From the NCBI GenBank assembly GCA_015501595.1, contig JADNRX010000242.1, positions 20,613 through 84,612 of the forward strand: a stretch of DNA of 64,000 nt. The letters run 5' to 3'. The translations under genes and the position numbers were made by a program. The DNA is from Hymenopellis radicata (lineage: Eukaryota > Basidiomycota > Agaricomycetes > Agaricales > Physalacriaceae). The first letter of the stretch is position 1, and each line of letters opens with the position of its first letter. Of the stretch, positions 63,195 to 64,000 are shown piece by piece. The notes below the pieces were generated by a model. The model saw only the letters and a list, made by a program, of their open reading frames with translations. It searched no databases and was not told the origin of the DNA.

Positions 63195-64000
63195 CTGTAT
63201 GCATTTTCCAGATGTAATTTACCAGGCCGTCGCGACATTTGAAGACTACGCAACGCTTAATCTTGTCATAGAACGACTCCATTACCTCAGGTAAAGGCAT
63301 AGAAAACCGACATTCCTCGTGTCCGTACTTGTAGCAAACGGGACCATGTTTATGGCGCTGCACACATTCACCCATAGACTTCAAGTCCTTTTCGATCTCG
63401 TGCACCAATACATTAACATTCTCTTCTTCTGCGTTGACATTGGGAATCTTGGGTGCACATTAAGTCCTCGGATTCGAATCCGCATCCCAGGTAACATTTT
63501 CCGGAAGATGATGCTCGATGATACCGTCTACATACGCGAAGAAACGAGTCGTGAACTCATCACTGTCGTCCATTCTGCGATGTAACTCTTCTGGATTTAA
63601 TCCTCCCTTCATAGTAAGCAAACAGTGTCGATGATAGGATCCTCGTTCAGTCAATTCATCCATAGAGTAAAAGGCCTCTATGTGTCCAAGAATGCCACCT
63701 TCCAGCGACGACCGTCTTTTGTCGAAGTCCCAACCAAACAGACATTTAAAGATCAATTTCATCACGTGATTGAAGAAGTCCAGGGCCGCTACCGGATCGG
63801 CTGCCAATCGTCTTGCACGCTCGTTGTACTCAACAAGAACGGGAAACCGTTCCGACAAGTCTACGGTCTCATCCCCCCACATTAGCTGATACAGAGGGTT
63901 ATGTGCCGGATTCGGGTTAGCTGTAAAAAAAAGGTGAGGGATACCAAAATGGCCGACATACGACCGGATTTCATTGCGATACAGAATCTTTGATGCCTCA
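63195..64000 (-). pseudogene. Helitron Rep nuclease region, partial at window edge
   Basis: Open to the right edge: IRSYVGHFGIPHLFFTANPN, WGDETVDLSERFP, FKCLFGWDFDKR, GGILGHIEAFYSMDE and the HUH-type metal-binding segment GSYHRHCLLTMKGG (about 63605-63650). A TAA at 63460-63462 after DADSNPRT interrupts the frame. Translation resumes in the same frame (VNVLVHEIEKDLKSMGECVQ) with the C/H-rich HKHGPVCYKYGHEECRFSMP that follows the nuclease in Helitrons. The catalytic tyrosine region lies downstream of the HUH motif and was not pinpointed. Confidence 0.82.

Larger units (their letters stand above)
52833..64000 (-). mobile_element. Decayed Helitron, 5' end beyond the window
   Basis: Minus-strand coding order from the right edge is Rep nuclease region (63195-64000), Helitron-specific middle (60948-61764), then Pif1-like helicase and C-terminal domain (52833-56515). 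This Rep-helicase order defines Helitrons, rolling-circle elements. Two insertions (56521-60945, 61775-63184), a nonsense codon (63460-63462) and two frameshifts (about 55180 and 54780) show it is no longer autonomous. The 3' terminus (hairpin plus CTRR) should lie left of 52833 but was not identified with confidence; the host gene ending at 52728 leaves only about 100 bp for it. Confidence 0.85.

Overview
This is eukaryotic nuclear DNA, almost certainly from an Agaricomycete basidiomycete (mushroom-type fungus). The reasons are genes split by many 42-68 nt GT-AG introns, F-box and leucine-rich paralogs of the kind that multiply in these fungi, and a dense load of nested transposons. No bacterial-style operon, rRNA, convincing tRNA or CRISPR was seen.

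Layout. (1) 1-2571: two plus-strand genes of unknown function, the second split by a 1.1 kb hAT-like element (909-2036). (2) 2572-8417: first copy of a large non-coding element ('X' here), itself carrying two smaller hAT-like insertions. (3) 9481-10782: another hAT-like element with a perfect 8-bp target duplication. (4) 10850-24623, minus strand: a tandem array of six diverged paralogs built from a helical N-terminal domain, a Zn2Cys6-like cysteine cluster and a coiled coil. The third paralog is split by X copy 2 (17062-22081, perfect 22-bp inverted termini). (5) 24680-about 34.5 kb, minus strand: a Ty3/gypsy retrotransposon with intact gag, protease and pol, a primer-binding site and a candidate 5' LTR. 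No 3' LTR is visible; the paralog array begins about 55 nt after the pol stop. (6) 35130-52728: the host gene island. It holds ribonucleotide reductase small subunit, an acidic nuclear-looking protein, two tandem leucine-rich paralogs, an F-box/nucleotidyltransferase-like gene with a frameshift, and four genes of unknown function. The last is interrupted by a 426-bp hAT-like element and by a 2.67-kb giant inverted-repeat element. Both have exact target duplications, and conceptual removal restores one reading frame. (7) 52833-64000, minus strand: a decayed Helitron (Rep plus Pif1-like helicase plus a cysteine-protease-like tail) that runs off the right edge and is broken by X copy 3 and a 1.4-kb insertion.

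Across the hAT-like elements and the X copies a small set of hairpins recurs whose stem sequences change while pairing is kept. That covariation, the Zn2Cys6-like array behind the retrotransposon and the precisely mapped insertions are the most unusual signals. Gene models were made by eye from splice signals and reading frames, so boundaries of unrecognised multi-exon genes are provisional.
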